DNA of 64,000 nucleotides, from the NCBI GenBank assembly GCA_017436285.1, contig JAFSDL010000013.1:72096-136095 (forward strand), written 5' to 3'. Under the pieces are notes generated by a model. That model saw nothing but the letters and a program-made list of their open reading frames with translations, did not search any database and was not told the origin of the DNA. This document shows, piece after piece, positions 44,339-53,296 of this stretch. The translations under genes were made by a program, and so were the position numbers. This DNA is from Clostridia bacterium. Lineage in GTDB: Bacteria > Bacillota > Clostridia > Oscillospirales > Acutalibacteraceae. Every line of letters starts with the position of its first letter. The stretch's first letter is position 1.

Positions 44339-46278
44339 CAGCTAAGCTGTGTGCCTGCGGGAAGACCGTCAACAAATGCAACCTTGATATCGTCTTCCGT
44401 AATTTCGCCTGCAAGAATCATACCGTGGCTTTCAACACCGCAGAGAGTACGGGGTGCAAGGTTTGCAACAACAATAACCTTTTTGCCTATAAGCTCCTCG
44501 GGCTTATACCATTTTGCAATACCTGATGCAACTGTTCTGGGCTCTTTTGTTCCGTCATTGAGAGTGAGCTCAAGAAGCTTTTTAGCCTTCTTGATGGGCT
44601 TGCAGTCAACAACCTCACAAACGCGAAGCTCAACCTTTGCAAAATCGTCATACTGAATTTCTGCAAGGCCAACGATTTCCTTTTCTTCCTCGTCTGTTTC
44701 CTCTTCTGCCTTGGGAAGAGAAGCTTCAATTTCTTCAAGAGTCTTTTCAACATCAAGGCGGGAGAAGAGAGGTGTTGCAACACCTACTTTTGAGCCTTCC
44801 TTAATTGCACCGAATTCTGCGAGAGATTCAAGAGTGTTGACATCTGAGCCAATCTGCTCAAGGATTTTAACGCTTGTTTCGGGCATAAAGGGTGCAAGAA
44901 GAACTGCAATAAAGCGGATGCCTTCAAGAAGGTTATAAAGAACTGTGCCGAGTCTTGCCTTCTTTTCCTCGTCCTTAGCAAGTGCCCAGGGCATTGTTTC
45001 GTCAATATATTTGTTGCAACGCTTTGCAAGGTCAAGAACCTTTGAAAGTGCATCACTTACCTTGTAGGTGTCAAGAAGCTTTGCAACCTGAGGAAGAGTA
45101 TCAAGAGCCATTGAAATAAGCTCGTTGTCTATTTCTTCTTTAGCATCGGGTGACTGAACAACACCGTCAAAATACTTGTTGCTCATAGCAACCGTGCGGT
45201 TTACAAGGTTTCCTAAGGTGTTTGCAAGGTCGGAATTGAAGCGCTCGATAATTGTTTCATAGGTGATTGTTCCGTCCTGAGCGTGAGGCATTTCGGAAAG
45301 AAGATAATAACGCACTGCATCAACGCCAAAGCGGTTGCAAAGGTCGTCTGCATAGATTACATTTCCTCTTGATTTGCTCATCTTATCGTTACCTGAAAGA
45401 AGCCAGGGGTGACCGAACACCTGCTTGGGAAGAGGCTCACCAAGTGCCATAAGCATAATGGGCCAGTAAATAGTGTGGAAACGAAGAATATCCTTACCGA
45501 TAATGTGAACGTTTGCAGGCCAGTATTTTTTATACATCTCGGAATAGTTTTCGGGGTCATAGCCGAGACCTGTAATATAGTTAAGAAGAGCATCTACCCA
45601 GACATAGATAACGTGCTTTTCATCACCGGGGAAGGGAATACCCCATTTGAAGGTGGAACGGGAAATGCACAAATCCTGAAGACCGGGCTTGATAAAGTTA
45701 TTTATCATTTCTTTCTTTCGGCTTTCGGGATAGATGAAATTGGGGTTTTGTTCAATATATTCCTCAAGCTGTTTCTGATATTTGCTCATTCTGAAGAAAT
45801 ATGCTTCTTCCTTTTCCTTGCGGACTTCTCTTCCGCAGTCAGGGCATTTACCGTCAACGAGCTGAGAATCTGTGAAGAAGCTTTCGCAGGGTACGCAGTA
45901 CCAACCCTCATACTCGCTTTTGTAAACATCGCCTTTATCAATAAGCTTTTTGAAGATTTTCTGTACGGATTCCTCGTGCTCTTTATCTGTTGTGCGGATA
46001 AATTTATCATAGGTTGTGTTAAGGCAATCGCAGATATCCTTGATTTCCCCTGCAACCTTGTCAACGTATTCCTTGGGGGAAACACCTGCCTGGGCAGCGT
46101 ATTCCTCAATTTTCTGACCGTGCTCGTCAGTACCTGTCTGGAAGAAAACGTCATAGCCCTGCATTCGTTTGAACCTTGCCAAAGCATCGGAAAGCACAAT
46201 TTCATAAGAGTTTCCGATATGGGGCTTTCTTGAGGTGTATGCAATTGCAGTGGTAATGTAATAGGGCTGTTTGCTCAT
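44338..46278 (-). CDS. metG: Methionyl-tRNA synthetase
   Basis: A 646-residue class I synthetase charging tRNA-Met. The HIGH equivalent is in YTSRKPHIGNSYE, a CxxC...CxxC zinc knuckle in CVPCESFF and CPDCGREV, and KMSKS in NDKMSKSRGN. A C-terminal tRNA-binding OB domain (KVELRVCEVVDCKPIKKAKK) is present, as in dimeric long forms. The start ATG 46278 follows AAAGGAGAT. A hairpin lies just upstream of its ribosome site. It is downstream of a GH2 gene, with tatD further on. Confidence 0.96.
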   Translation of the reverse strand: MSKQPYYITTAIAYTSRKPHIGNSYEIVLSDALARFKRMQGYDVFFQTGTDEHGQKIEEYAAQAGVSPKEYVDKVAGEIKDICDCLNTTYDKFIRTTDKEHEESVQKIFKKLIDKGDVYKSEYEGWYCVPCESFFTDSQLVDGKCPDCGREVRKEKEEAYFFRMSKYQKQLEEYIEQNPNFIYPESRKKEMINNFIKPGLQDLCISRSTFKWGIPFPGDEKHVIYVWVDALLNYITGLGYDPENYSEMYKKYWPANVHIIGKDILRFHTIYWPIMLMALGEPLPKQVFGHPWLLSGNDKMSKSRGNVIYADDLCNRFGVDAVRYYLLSEMPHAQDGTITYETIIERFNSDLANTLGNLVNRTVAMSNKYFDGVVQSPDAKEEIDNELISMALDTLPQVAKLLDTYKVSDALSKVLDLAKRCNKYIDETMPWALAKDEEKKARLGTVLYNLLEGIRFIAVLLAPFMPETSVKILEQIGSDVNTLESLAEFGAIKEGSKVGVATPLFSRLDVEKTLEEIEASLPKAEEETDEEEKEIVGLAEIQYDDFAKVELRVCEVVDCKPIKKAKKLLELTLNDGTKEPRTVASGIAKWYKPEELIGKKVIVVANLAPRTLCGVESHGMILAGEITEDDIKVAFVDGLPAGTQLS

Positions 46279-46300
46279 TTTCTTTTTATCTCCTTTAATC

Positions 46301-46327
46301 TGTTTCTCGAATGGGAGAAACAGTTTT
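46301..46327. promoter_or_regulatory. Hairpin upstream of metG
   Basis: CTGTTTCTC and GAGAAACAG form a stem just before the metG ribosome site. In the gene direction no U-run follows, so it is not a clear terminator; a T-run follows on the other strand. No T-box sequence is seen. Confidence 0.5.
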
Positions 46328-46346
46328 TTGATTTATTAGTATATTA

Positions 46347-48710
46347 TTATTCGCTCTTTAAGTCAAGCTTAACCTTACCGATTCCTTTAGCATCAATAGT
46401 AACTGCTATATCGCCCTTCTGACCGTTTGTGCGAATCCAGAAGGCTCTGTCACCACCAATAAGGGGGAATTCAGAGGGTCCGATAATATCTGCCGCACCC
46501 TTAACAGTTACCTTAACTGAGCTGTCTGCAAAGGGAACGCGGTTTCCGTTCTGGTCCTTGGCAACAATTTCGATTCTTGTTGCATCGTAGGTGTCCTCTT
46601 CCCTGAGAACATAGGAGTCGGCTTTTACATCAATGTGAAGCTCTGTAACTGCAGTTCTCACAACAGTTGCAACACATTCGCCATCCTTGTAGCCCTCAAA
46701 GGCATAGGTAATCTGCTCGTTACCCCAACCGCCGATATATTTTGTTACAATATCAAACATTCTGTTAAAGGGGATTTTGCCCACAACCATTGCAGCCCCT
46801 GCTTTAACGAATTTTGAGGGAGGAAGCTTCCATTGTTTAGTCTGAGCGGCAACAAGAGTATCTGTAAGAAGTGCAGCTGCCTTGGGGTCAAGACCATCAT
46901 CAGTTACGAGAGCATCACCGATAAAGTCAGAGGCAATCATTGGGGGATGGGGAAGGTTTTTGAATTTTGAACTATCGGGGTAAATTGTGCTTGTATATTT
47001 ACCGTTTTTATAAAGCTTTACATAATCGCAGTTTGTGAATACCCAAACATCGCCGATTGTTCCGCCGGGATGCTCACCGATATCCATAGCAGAGGTTACC
47101 TCAAGGAAGGGCTTGTCATCCTGCTGGGAGCGGTAAATTGCCGCACCCATTTTGGGAACACGGAACATATCTGTTACACCGTGATAGCAGATTCTGTCAC
47201 CGCTGCCAAAGTCCTTATGAGTATTGTAGTCTGCCATACACCAGCCGATAGCACCGCTTGTTCTTGGGTTACCGTAGGCGGAATTGAGAACTCTTGTGTG
47301 GCGAAGGGCGTGCTCTGCTCTTACTCCCTCCTTATCAAAGCTCTTTGTTGGGAACATATGGCCATTATGCTCTGTTACAAGGTAGGGAGCAGTAAGGCTC
47401 TTTGTAACAAGGGCGGGAGGAAGAAGATTTATGAAGCTACCTGAATGAATAAAGTCATTCATTGTGTAAACATCTTCAAGAAGGTGGCTCATAGGCATAT
47501 TTCTTACGCCACCTGTCTGACGGGTGTTATCAAGCTCTCTTGCAAGAGCGTTTGTCTGTGTGTAGAATTCGTCACAGTCAAGCCCCTCGTTTACGCGCAC
47601 ACCCCAAAGGATTACGCAGGGGTGATTTCTGTCGCGCAGAACCATTCGGCGAACATTATCAAGGCAGATATCTCTCCATTCACCCTCACCAAGATATTGC
47701 CAGGAGGGCATTTCCGTGAACACTAAAAGACCGATTTCATCACAACGGTCAAGGAAATGAACACTGTCGGGGTAATGAGAGGTTCTTACAAGGTTAAGAC
47801 CTAATTCATATTTAAGTAAATCTGCATCTGCTCTCTGCACATTTTTAGGCATAGCATAGCCGACATAGGGGTAGCTCTGGTGACGGTTAAGACCTCTGAT
47901 TTTGATTTTTTTGCCGTTGAGATAGAAGCCGTCTGTTAAAAATCTGCATTCTCTGAAGCCGAAGCGAACAGAAATCTCATCCTTGTCATCAAGCTTAACC
48001 TTAAGAGTGTAAAGCTTTGGATTTTCTGTGTCCCAGAGCTGAACATCCTTAACTGCCCACTTGGCGTTGATAACTCTTCCGTTGAAATTGGTTTTCTTTT
48101 CGCCGATAACTTCATCACCGTCAAGAAGAGTAAAGGTCAATTCACCCTTTGCGCTTTCGGAAAGAGTTACATCAATATCAAGCACCTTTTTGGGCTGAAG
48201 AACATTGAGAGTTCTCACAAAGGCATTGTCAATATAGGTCTCGCTTACCTCTTCAAGCCAAACCTCACGATAAATACCGCCATAAACAAGGTAGTCAACA
48301 ACATTGCCAAAGGGTGGAATTTCTTTTCTTTCGGTGGAATCAAGCTCAACAACAAGCAAATTGCCCTTTGCTTTTACTTTATCGGTAATATCAAAGGTGA
48401 AGGCATTATATGCGCCCTTGTATTCGCCGATGAATTCATCATTGAGATAAACCCTTGAATAGAGGGAAGCACCTTCAAAATGAAGAATATATCTTTTGCC
48501 CTTTGCTTTTTTGCCGATATCAAAGCTTTTACGGTAACAGCTTACAAACTGATAGCATTTTTCGTCAAAATAGTTAAGGGGTAATTCCTTGTTTGTATGA
48601 GGAATATCAACAGTCTGAAATTTACTGTCGTCAAAGGAGGACTTTATCATATCCTCTGAAAATTCAGGAGAATATTTCCAACCAAAGTTGAGAGAATGTG
48701 TAGTACGCAT
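46347..48710 (-). CDS. GH2 glycoside hydrolase (beta-galactosidase-like)
   Basis: A 787-residue GH2 enzyme with sugar-binding (1-150), Ig-like (150-255) and TIM-barrel (255-550) domains and a C-terminal extension of about 240 residues. Acid/base E375 is in LWGVRVNEG and the nucleophile E447 in LVTEHNG. The substrate may be a beta-galactoside or glucuronide. No signal peptide, so intracellular. It starts at 48710 with AAAGGGTG upstream. It is an independent gene from the second GH2 gene at the right edge. Confidence 0.9.
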   Translation of the reverse strand: MRTTHSLNFGWKYSPEFSEDMIKSSFDDSKFQTVDIPHTNKELPLNYFDEKCYQFVSCYRKSFDIGKKAKGKRYILHFEGASLYSRVYLNDEFIGEYKGAYNAFTFDITDKVKAKGNLLVVELDSTERKEIPPFGNVVDYLVYGGIYREVWLEEVSETYIDNAFVRTLNVLQPKKVLDIDVTLSESAKGELTFTLLDGDEVIGEKKTNFNGRVINAKWAVKDVQLWDTENPKLYTLKVKLDDKDEISVRFGFRECRFLTDGFYLNGKKIKIRGLNRHQSYPYVGYAMPKNVQRADADLLKYELGLNLVRTSHYPDSVHFLDRCDEIGLLVFTEMPSWQYLGEGEWRDICLDNVRRMVLRDRNHPCVILWGVRVNEGLDCDEFYTQTNALARELDNTRQTGGVRNMPMSHLLEDVYTMNDFIHSGSFINLLPPALVTKSLTAPYLVTEHNGHMFPTKSFDKEGVRAEHALRHTRVLNSAYGNPRTSGAIGWCMADYNTHKDFGSGDRICYHGVTDMFRVPKMGAAIYRSQQDDKPFLEVTSAMDIGEHPGGTIGDVWVFTNCDYVKLYKNGKYTSTIYPDSSKFKNLPHPPMIASDFIGDALVTDDGLDPKAAALLTDTLVAAQTKQWKLPPSKFVKAGAAMVVGKIPFNRMFDIVTKYIGGWGNEQITYAFEGYKDGECVATVVRTAVTELHIDVKADSYVLREEDTYDATRIEIVAKDQNGNRVPFADSSVKVTVKGAADIIGPSEFPLIGGDRAFWIRTNGQKGDIAVTIDAKGIGKVKLDLKSE

Positions 48711-48756
48711 TTTAACACCCTTTCATTTTAATCCATATATAGTTTATTCTATACTA

Positions 48757-50073
48757 TTATAATATATATGTCAATAAATCAGTTTTAGTGTTTTTAACTT
48801 TGTTTTCAATAACTGCATCTAAAAGTGAATTTAAGGTAAGTCCGATTTCCTCGCCCTTAAGCCCGTTTTTCTCTAAATCCTTACCGTTTATGGCAAGCTG
48901 AGAAATTGTGCAGCATTCATTATTGCTTTCAATTTCTTCTAACCACTCTAAAGTCTGTGCAGTGCCCTTGCTTATATCACGATAGCTTTCGCTTAAAGCA
49001 CATCTGTCACTTTTCTTGATTACAAGAAGCGTTCTGATGTCCTCGGGGGTTTTTGTTTTCAGGTGTTTTTTGAGTTCAGGCTTTGTTTCGGGAGGCTCAA
49101 AATCGTGGCAACCAACAAGGAAGGAAACTCTGTTAATGGTCTTTTTATCAAATTTAAGGCGGGTGAGAATTTCTTTTGCCATTTCACCACCGATTGTGGC
49201 GTGGTTTTTAAAGGTGCTGTCGCCCTTTTCGTTTAATTTATGGGTGGGCACCTTGCCTAAATCGTGCAAAAGCATAGTAAGACGCAAAATTCTGTCCTGA
49301 GGAATTGTGTCAACAGTGTGGCAGATATGCTCCCATACATCATAGGCGTGCTTTTTTCCGTATTGAGTGAAGTTTACCGCAGGGGCAATTTCGGGAATGA
49401 AAACCGAAAGCACATCAGGGTATTCCATAAGAATATCAAAAGCATTTTTACCGCAGAGAAGCTTTGTTAATTCAACTGTAATTCTTTCGGCGGAAATGTT
49501 TTTCAGTAAATCCTTGTTTTTGTGGATGGCTGTTTTCGTATTTTCTTCAATTTCAAAGCCGAGAGTGGCAGAAAAGCGCAGGGCTCTCATAATTCGCAGG
49601 CCATCCTCTTTAAAGCGGGTGTCTGCATCACCTACAGTTCTTATTATACTATTATATATATCACCCTGTCCGCCATATAAATCCACAAGACCAACCTCAT
49701 CATTATATGCAAGAGCGTTCACAGTGAAATCTCTTCTTGCTAAATCATCACCGATTTTGCTTGTAAATGTAACATTTTCGGGGTGGCGGTTGTCACCATA
49801 TTCGCCATCTATACGGAAGGTTGTGACCTCATAGGGTGTTTTTTCTATTATAACTGTCAGTGTTCCGTGCTTAAGACCTGTGTCAACAGTTCTGAAATCC
49901 TTGAAAAGCTCCTTTGTTTCTTCAGGAAGGGCAGAGGTGGTAATATCCCAATCCCCCGGAGTAAGCCCCATAATACTGTCGCGCACAGCACCCCCAACGC
50001 AGTAAGCCTCAAACCCTGCGTTTTTTAGTCTTTGGAGTATTATTTTTACATTGTCAGGAATAAGTATAGTCAT
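48757..50073 (-). CDS. cca: CCA-adding tRNA nucleotidyltransferase with HD domain
   Basis: A 438-residue class II CCA-adding enzyme that completes tRNA 3' ends. GGAVRDSIMGLTPGDWDI carries the catalytic Asp pair, RRDFTVNALAYN and RIMRALRFS follow, and a C-terminal HD domain has LLHDLGKV. The start at ATG 50073 was chosen by homology; the longer frame to 50130 reaches into a repeat. It lies upstream of a repeat-rich region. Confidence 0.95.
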   Translation of the reverse strand: MTILIPDNVKIILQRLKNAGFEAYCVGGAVRDSIMGLTPGDWDITTSALPEETKELFKDFRTVDTGLKHGTLTVIIEKTPYEVTTFRIDGEYGDNRHPENVTFTSKIGDDLARRDFTVNALAYNDEVGLVDLYGGQGDIYNSIIRTVGDADTRFKEDGLRIMRALRFSATLGFEIEENTKTAIHKNKDLLKNISAERITVELTKLLCGKNAFDILMEYPDVLSVFIPEIAPAVNFTQYGKKHAYDVWEHICHTVDTIPQDRILRLTMLLHDLGKVPTHKLNEKGDSTFKNHATIGGEMAKEILTRLKFDKKTINRVSFLVGCHDFEPPETKPELKKHLKTKTPEDIRTLLVIKKSDRCALSESYRDISKGTAQTLEWLEEIESNNECCTISQLAINGKDLEKNGLKGEEIGLTLNSLLDAVIENKVKNTKTDLLTYIL

Positions 50074-50128
50074 AGAGAACCTCTTTTTAGTATGAAGATG
50101 CCAGATGCCAGAATTGGTTGGTGAGAGC

Positions 50129-50262
50129 ATTTACCTATCCCTCTTTTTTGCGAAGCAAAAAGGAGGGGGGACCACCGCAGGTGGTGGGTGGTACAAAGGT
50201 TTCACAATAAGTAAAAGTATTGGAATAAATGACCGCGTTAGCGGTGGTGGGTTGCCCCGTGG
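50129..50262. repeat. CCCTC/GGAGGGG hairpin repeat
   Basis: CTATCCCTCTTTTTTGCGAA and the A-run, GGAGGGGGGACCACCGCAGG then TGGTGGGTGGTAC. A second GACCGCGTTAGCGGTGG is found near 50231. Confidence 0.75.
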
Positions 50263-50532
50263 AGAAACTTCCTTTGTAAAGGAATGCTAATATATATATT
50301 ATGAAGAAAAAGCTCATTTCTGTCAACAAATAATTACAATTTGAGAATAAATTGGTAAAAAATGGGTCAAAATCAGGGGTAAAAGTTACAGTTTGTAATT
50401 TCTGCACTTTTGCCAAAAGAAGTCCTGAAAAACTTGTGGTTGTTCAAAATTTCGCCACAAAATGTGGGGGTTATCGCTTTTTTGTGTTCATAACCTTTGT
50501 GAAAAATCAACAAAAAGCACATTTTAGATTAT

Positions 50533-50560
50533 TTGACTTTTACAAAAAGTTGGGTATAAT
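50533..50560 (+). promoter_or_regulatory. Promoter for the 3D-domain gene
   Basis: TTGACT and a perfect TATAAT separated by 16 bases. The transcript would have a leader of about 165 bases before ATG 50735. Confidence 0.8.
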
Positions 50561-50734
50561 ACCAACTGCCATCGGATAACTATGACCTTTTTGTTGGTAA
50601 TCTGAGGTTGAAAATGTGACAATTCATCCTTTTATTGCTGATAAAAATGTCTACAACGGCAGCTTTTCACGGCAGAAATGCCATAAATAAACTAAAAACA
50701 GAAAAGTTGCTTGTCTAAGGAGATTAATTATACC

Positions 50735-51988
50735 ATGACAGTCAGAAAAATAGGCGAAACGTCTGTTCATTCGCCGCTCAAAAGAATCGGTCTTTTGTTT
50801 TTAGCGGTTGTATTCTTTGTTTCAGCTACAGCGTTCGCCGTACCGCCCGTAATGTACAATGTTACAATTTACGACGGTAGCTCGGTTACAGAGGTTTTAA
50901 CATCTGAAATTGATGCTGAAGAAATCCTCAGGGATGAGGGTATTGAAATCAGTGAAGCAAGGGGCGATGAAGTAAGCCTTGCAAATTTCAATGGTGAAGA
51001 CGGAAGTGCCATTATCATAAGAAGAGCCGTTAAGGTTACAATTGAGAGCTTTGACGGAACAAAAAATACCGTTTACGCTCTGGGCACAGTTAAGGATGCT
51101 ATTGAAAAAGCAGAAATCAAGCTCAGAAAGGGTACTGCTCTTAATTATTCTGCAGATACACTTTTGGAAGACGGTATGACAATCGAAATCTACGATATCT
51201 ATAAAATCACTCTCACAGTTGACGGAAAAACAGAAACCAAGAAGGTTTCAGGCAAAACTGTTGAAGATGCTCTCAATGCTTTTGGTGTTGAATTAAAGGG
51301 TGAGGATTTTGTAGTGCCCTCTCTTAAGGAAGAGCTTGCAAACAACGGTGAAATTGTTGTTTTCAGAGTTGAAACCAAAAAGAGAACAGAAGAGGAAGCA
51401 ATTCCTTACGAAACAGAATACACCTATTCTGATGCCCTTTACAAAAACCGCACAAGAACTCTTGAAGAGGGTAAAGAGGGCGCAAAGGCTGTTGTTTATG
51501 AGGACACCTATATAAACGGAGAGCTTTTTGATAGCGAAAAGAAATCCGAAACAGTTACCCGTGAGCCTGAAAGAGCACTTGTTCAGGTGGGCACAAAGGT
51601 AAATGCTGTTACAACAAGTCTTCCTGTCGGAACACCTATCAGTGAAATGGCAGAGCCCTCATACCTTAAAATAGGTGAAAACGGCTTGCCCACCAGCTAC
51701 AAATCAGTTATTAATGCTAAAGCAACTGCATATTGCATTCCCGGTGGTATTACCTCAACAGGTAAAAAAGCCCAGACAGGTTACATTGCAGTTGACCCCA
51801 AGGAAATTCCCTACGGTACAGAAATGTATATCGTTTCTGCAGACGGTAAGTATGTTTACGGTTACTGTATCGCTGCTGACACAGGCAGCTATATCTACGA
51901 TGTTGACTGGACAGTTGACTTGTATATGAATTCCGAGGCACAGTGCAGAAACTGGGGCAGAAGAGATATTATTATATATGTATTATGA
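50735..51988 (+). CDS. G5 and 3D-domain cell-wall protein (YabE-like)
   Basis: A 417-residue secreted or anchored protein. One N-terminal hydrophobic helix (IGLLFLAVVFFVSATAFAV) serves as signal or anchor. Two DUF348 ubiquitin-like repeats (about 45-170), a G5 domain (about 200-285) and a C-terminal 3D domain with three Asp residues (TGYIAVDPKEIPYGTEMYI, ADTGSYI, VDWTVDLYM) follow. These domains act on peptidoglycan, resembling Rpf/YabE resuscitation-type proteins. The start 50735 has AAGGAGAT; the TTG at 50711 is a weaker alternative. In Bacillus, yabE lies near metS-yabD; here they are separated by several kb. Confidence 0.9.
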   Translation: MTVRKIGETSVHSPLKRIGLLFLAVVFFVSATAFAVPPVMYNVTIYDGSSVTEVLTSEIDAEEILRDEGIEISEARGDEVSLANFNGEDGSAIIIRRAVKVTIESFDGTKNTVYALGTVKDAIEKAEIKLRKGTALNYSADTLLEDGMTIEIYDIYKITLTVDGKTETKKVSGKTVEDALNAFGVELKGEDFVVPSLKEELANNGEIVVFRVETKKRTEEEAIPYETEYTYSDALYKNRTRTLEEGKEGAKAVVYEDTYINGELFDSEKKSETVTREPERALVQVGTKVNAVTTSLPVGTPISEMAEPSYLKIGENGLPTSYKSVINAKATAYCIPGGITSTGKKAQTGYIAVDPKEIPYGTEMYIVSADGKYVYGYCIAADTGSYIYDVDWTVDLYMNSEAQCRNWGRRDIIIYVL

Positions 51989-52022
51989 TAAAAAGCATCG
52001 CTCGAGAGAGCGGTGCTTTTTT
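51988..52022 (+). terminator. Terminator of the 3D-domain gene
   Basis: AAAGCATCGCTC and GAGCGGTGCTTTTTT (with a G-U pair) and a 4-base loop. Confidence 0.88.
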
Positions 52023-52125
52023 AAGTTGCAAGTTGAAAGTGGCAAATGGCAAGTTTCGGGTCTGCGACGCAATTATAGTGAAGAGTGAAGAGGTTCGGTG
52101 AATCTTCGCTTCCGAACATTTATTG
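52023..52125. repeat. Dispersed GTTGAAAGTGG element with GGGTCTGCGACGC module
   Basis: AAGTTGAAAGTGGCAAATGG units, then GGGTCTGCGACGCAATTATA and a GGTTCGGTGAATCTTCGCTT hairpin-like part. Like 30207-30340. Confidence 0.75.
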
Positions 52126-52227
52126 CCTTTTGTGTTACTTTTATTCTGTTAAAACTCATATTTGACAATTAATTTAATTTATATTACAATCAAGCTGAAA
52201 ATGATAAAAAAGTAGGAGGTTCGATTT

Positions 52228-52971
52228 ATGAAAAAGAAAATCATTATAACAATATTAGTAATTGCAGTAGTGTTAGTATTTTTTATAGGTGTTGTGCCTC
52301 TTCGTATGGGGATTAATAATAAAAATAAATGTGAAGCGGTTTATGTTAATGGTTCTGAGATTATCAGATATGATGGTGTGAATTATTTGTGCTGGGACTA
52401 TTATGAGGATTATTATGTTGAATCCGGTCAAGTATATACTTGTAATTTCGAGCCCTATGACTTTATATATGATGATACGGAAATACCGGTTAAAAGCGGT
52501 TATATTTTAGACGAAGATGAAAATGATTATGGATATATTCCGGACGAGTTTTCGTTTTACTCTTCGGTTTATGATGAAAATGATAATTTTATTAGGTGCT
52601 GGGTAAGAGAACGAAGCGTACCCGATATATATGTTAAAGAAGGTTTTAAATTTCCTACAATTGAAAATAATGAAATAGATGAGGTGTGGATGTCTGGTTC
52701 ATCGTCGGATGAATCTCATATTAAAGATAAAGCTAAGGTCGACAAAATTGTAGAATGTGCAAAAAGCAAGGGTGAGATTGAATTAGATAAAGAGCTTTAT
52801 GATTACATAAAGAAAAATTCTTATGATTACCATTGTATTAGTCTGAAGTATAAAGGATATCCATTGGTTGAAGATTTCTTTGTAGAGGAAACCGAAGATG
52901 GCAGATATGTAATTAAACAATATACGAAAGAAGAATATGAGGCACCTTTTTTCGCGAGTGAAGCACACTAA
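52228..52971 (+). CDS. Hypothetical membrane-anchored acidic protein
   Basis: A 247-residue protein with one N-terminal helix (IIITILVIAVVLVFFIGVVP) and a strongly acidic extracellular domain rich in D, E and Y. No family recognised and no active site evident. The start has AGGAGG upstream. It stands alone between a repeat and a terminator, preceding the arginine cluster. Its high Tyr/Asp content is unlike its neighbours. Confidence 0.65.
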   Translation: MKKKIIITILVIAVVLVFFIGVVPLRMGINNKNKCEAVYVNGSEIIRYDGVNYLCWDYYEDYYVESGQVYTCNFEPYDFIYDDTEIPVKSGYILDEDENDYGYIPDEFSFYSSVYDENDNFIRCWVRERSVPDIYVKEGFKFPTIENNEIDEVWMSGSSSDESHIKDKAKVDKIVECAKSKGEIELDKELYDYIKKNSYDYHCISLKYKGYPLVEDFFVEETEDGRYVIKQYTKEEYEAPFFASEAH

Positions 52972-52987
52972 TATTTTGAAAGAACGA

Positions 52988-53022
52988 GAACACCACTTGG
53001 TTATTTTCCGAGTGGTGTTTAT
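52988..53022 (+). terminator. Terminator
   Basis: AACACCACTTGG / CCGAGTGGTGTT with a 7-base loop, after the acidic protein gene. Confidence 0.8.
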
Positions 53023-53216
53023 ATTTTATGCATAAAAAATGAATAATATGCAAAAATGTGTGGTGAATTGTATATTGTTTTGTATATTACATTATAAATA
53101 TAAAAGATAAGTGTATAAAAATGTACTGAAAAATACACAAAAAACATTTATAAATCAGGTAGTTTTACTGCAAAAAGGCGAAAATAAACAAAAATGAAAT
53201 TATTTATTCAAAAAGG

Positions 53217-53245
53217 TTGACTTTTTTAGATCAAAGGTGTATAAC
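53217..53245 (+). promoter_or_regulatory. argG promoter
   Basis: TTGACT and TATAAC with a 17-base spacer, 52 bases before argG. The upstream AT-rich 53023-53216 stretch contains a second ARG-box-like motif near 53039 (ATGAATAATATGCAAA). Confidence 0.75.
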
Positions 53246-53257
53246 TATGCATATCGA

Positions 53258-53275
53258 ATGAATATTTTTGCAAAT
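53258..53275 (+). promoter_or_regulatory. Candidate ARG box (ArgR/AhrC site)
   Basis: ATGAATATTTTTGCAAAT is close to the Bacillus AhrC consensus CATGAATAAAAATKCAAK and lies over the predicted transcription start. No argR is in the window. Confidence 0.55.
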
Positions 53276-53296
53276 TTGCAAATGGAGGAAATAAAA

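Larger units (their letters stand above)
50074..50734. other. Repeat-rich then AT-rich region upstream of the 3D-domain gene
   Basis: 661 bases without a gene. 50094-50117 has GATGCCAGATGCCAGA; 50129-50262 is a CCCTC...GGAGGGGGGACC repeat with inverted GGTGG arms; 50290-50530 is AT-rich and shares GTTACAGTTTGT and GAAGTCC blocks with 31154-31728. Confidence 0.6.

Noticed and set aside
45409..46233. Long plus-strand frame of 274 codons opposite metG
   Set aside because: It is antisense to the clear metG coding region, has no ribosome site or known motifs, and results from codon bias.
50561..50734. c-di-AMP (ydaO-type) riboswitch upstream of the 3D-domain gene
   Set aside because: Expected from the gene type but I could not find the conserved core, so it is reported only as a leader.
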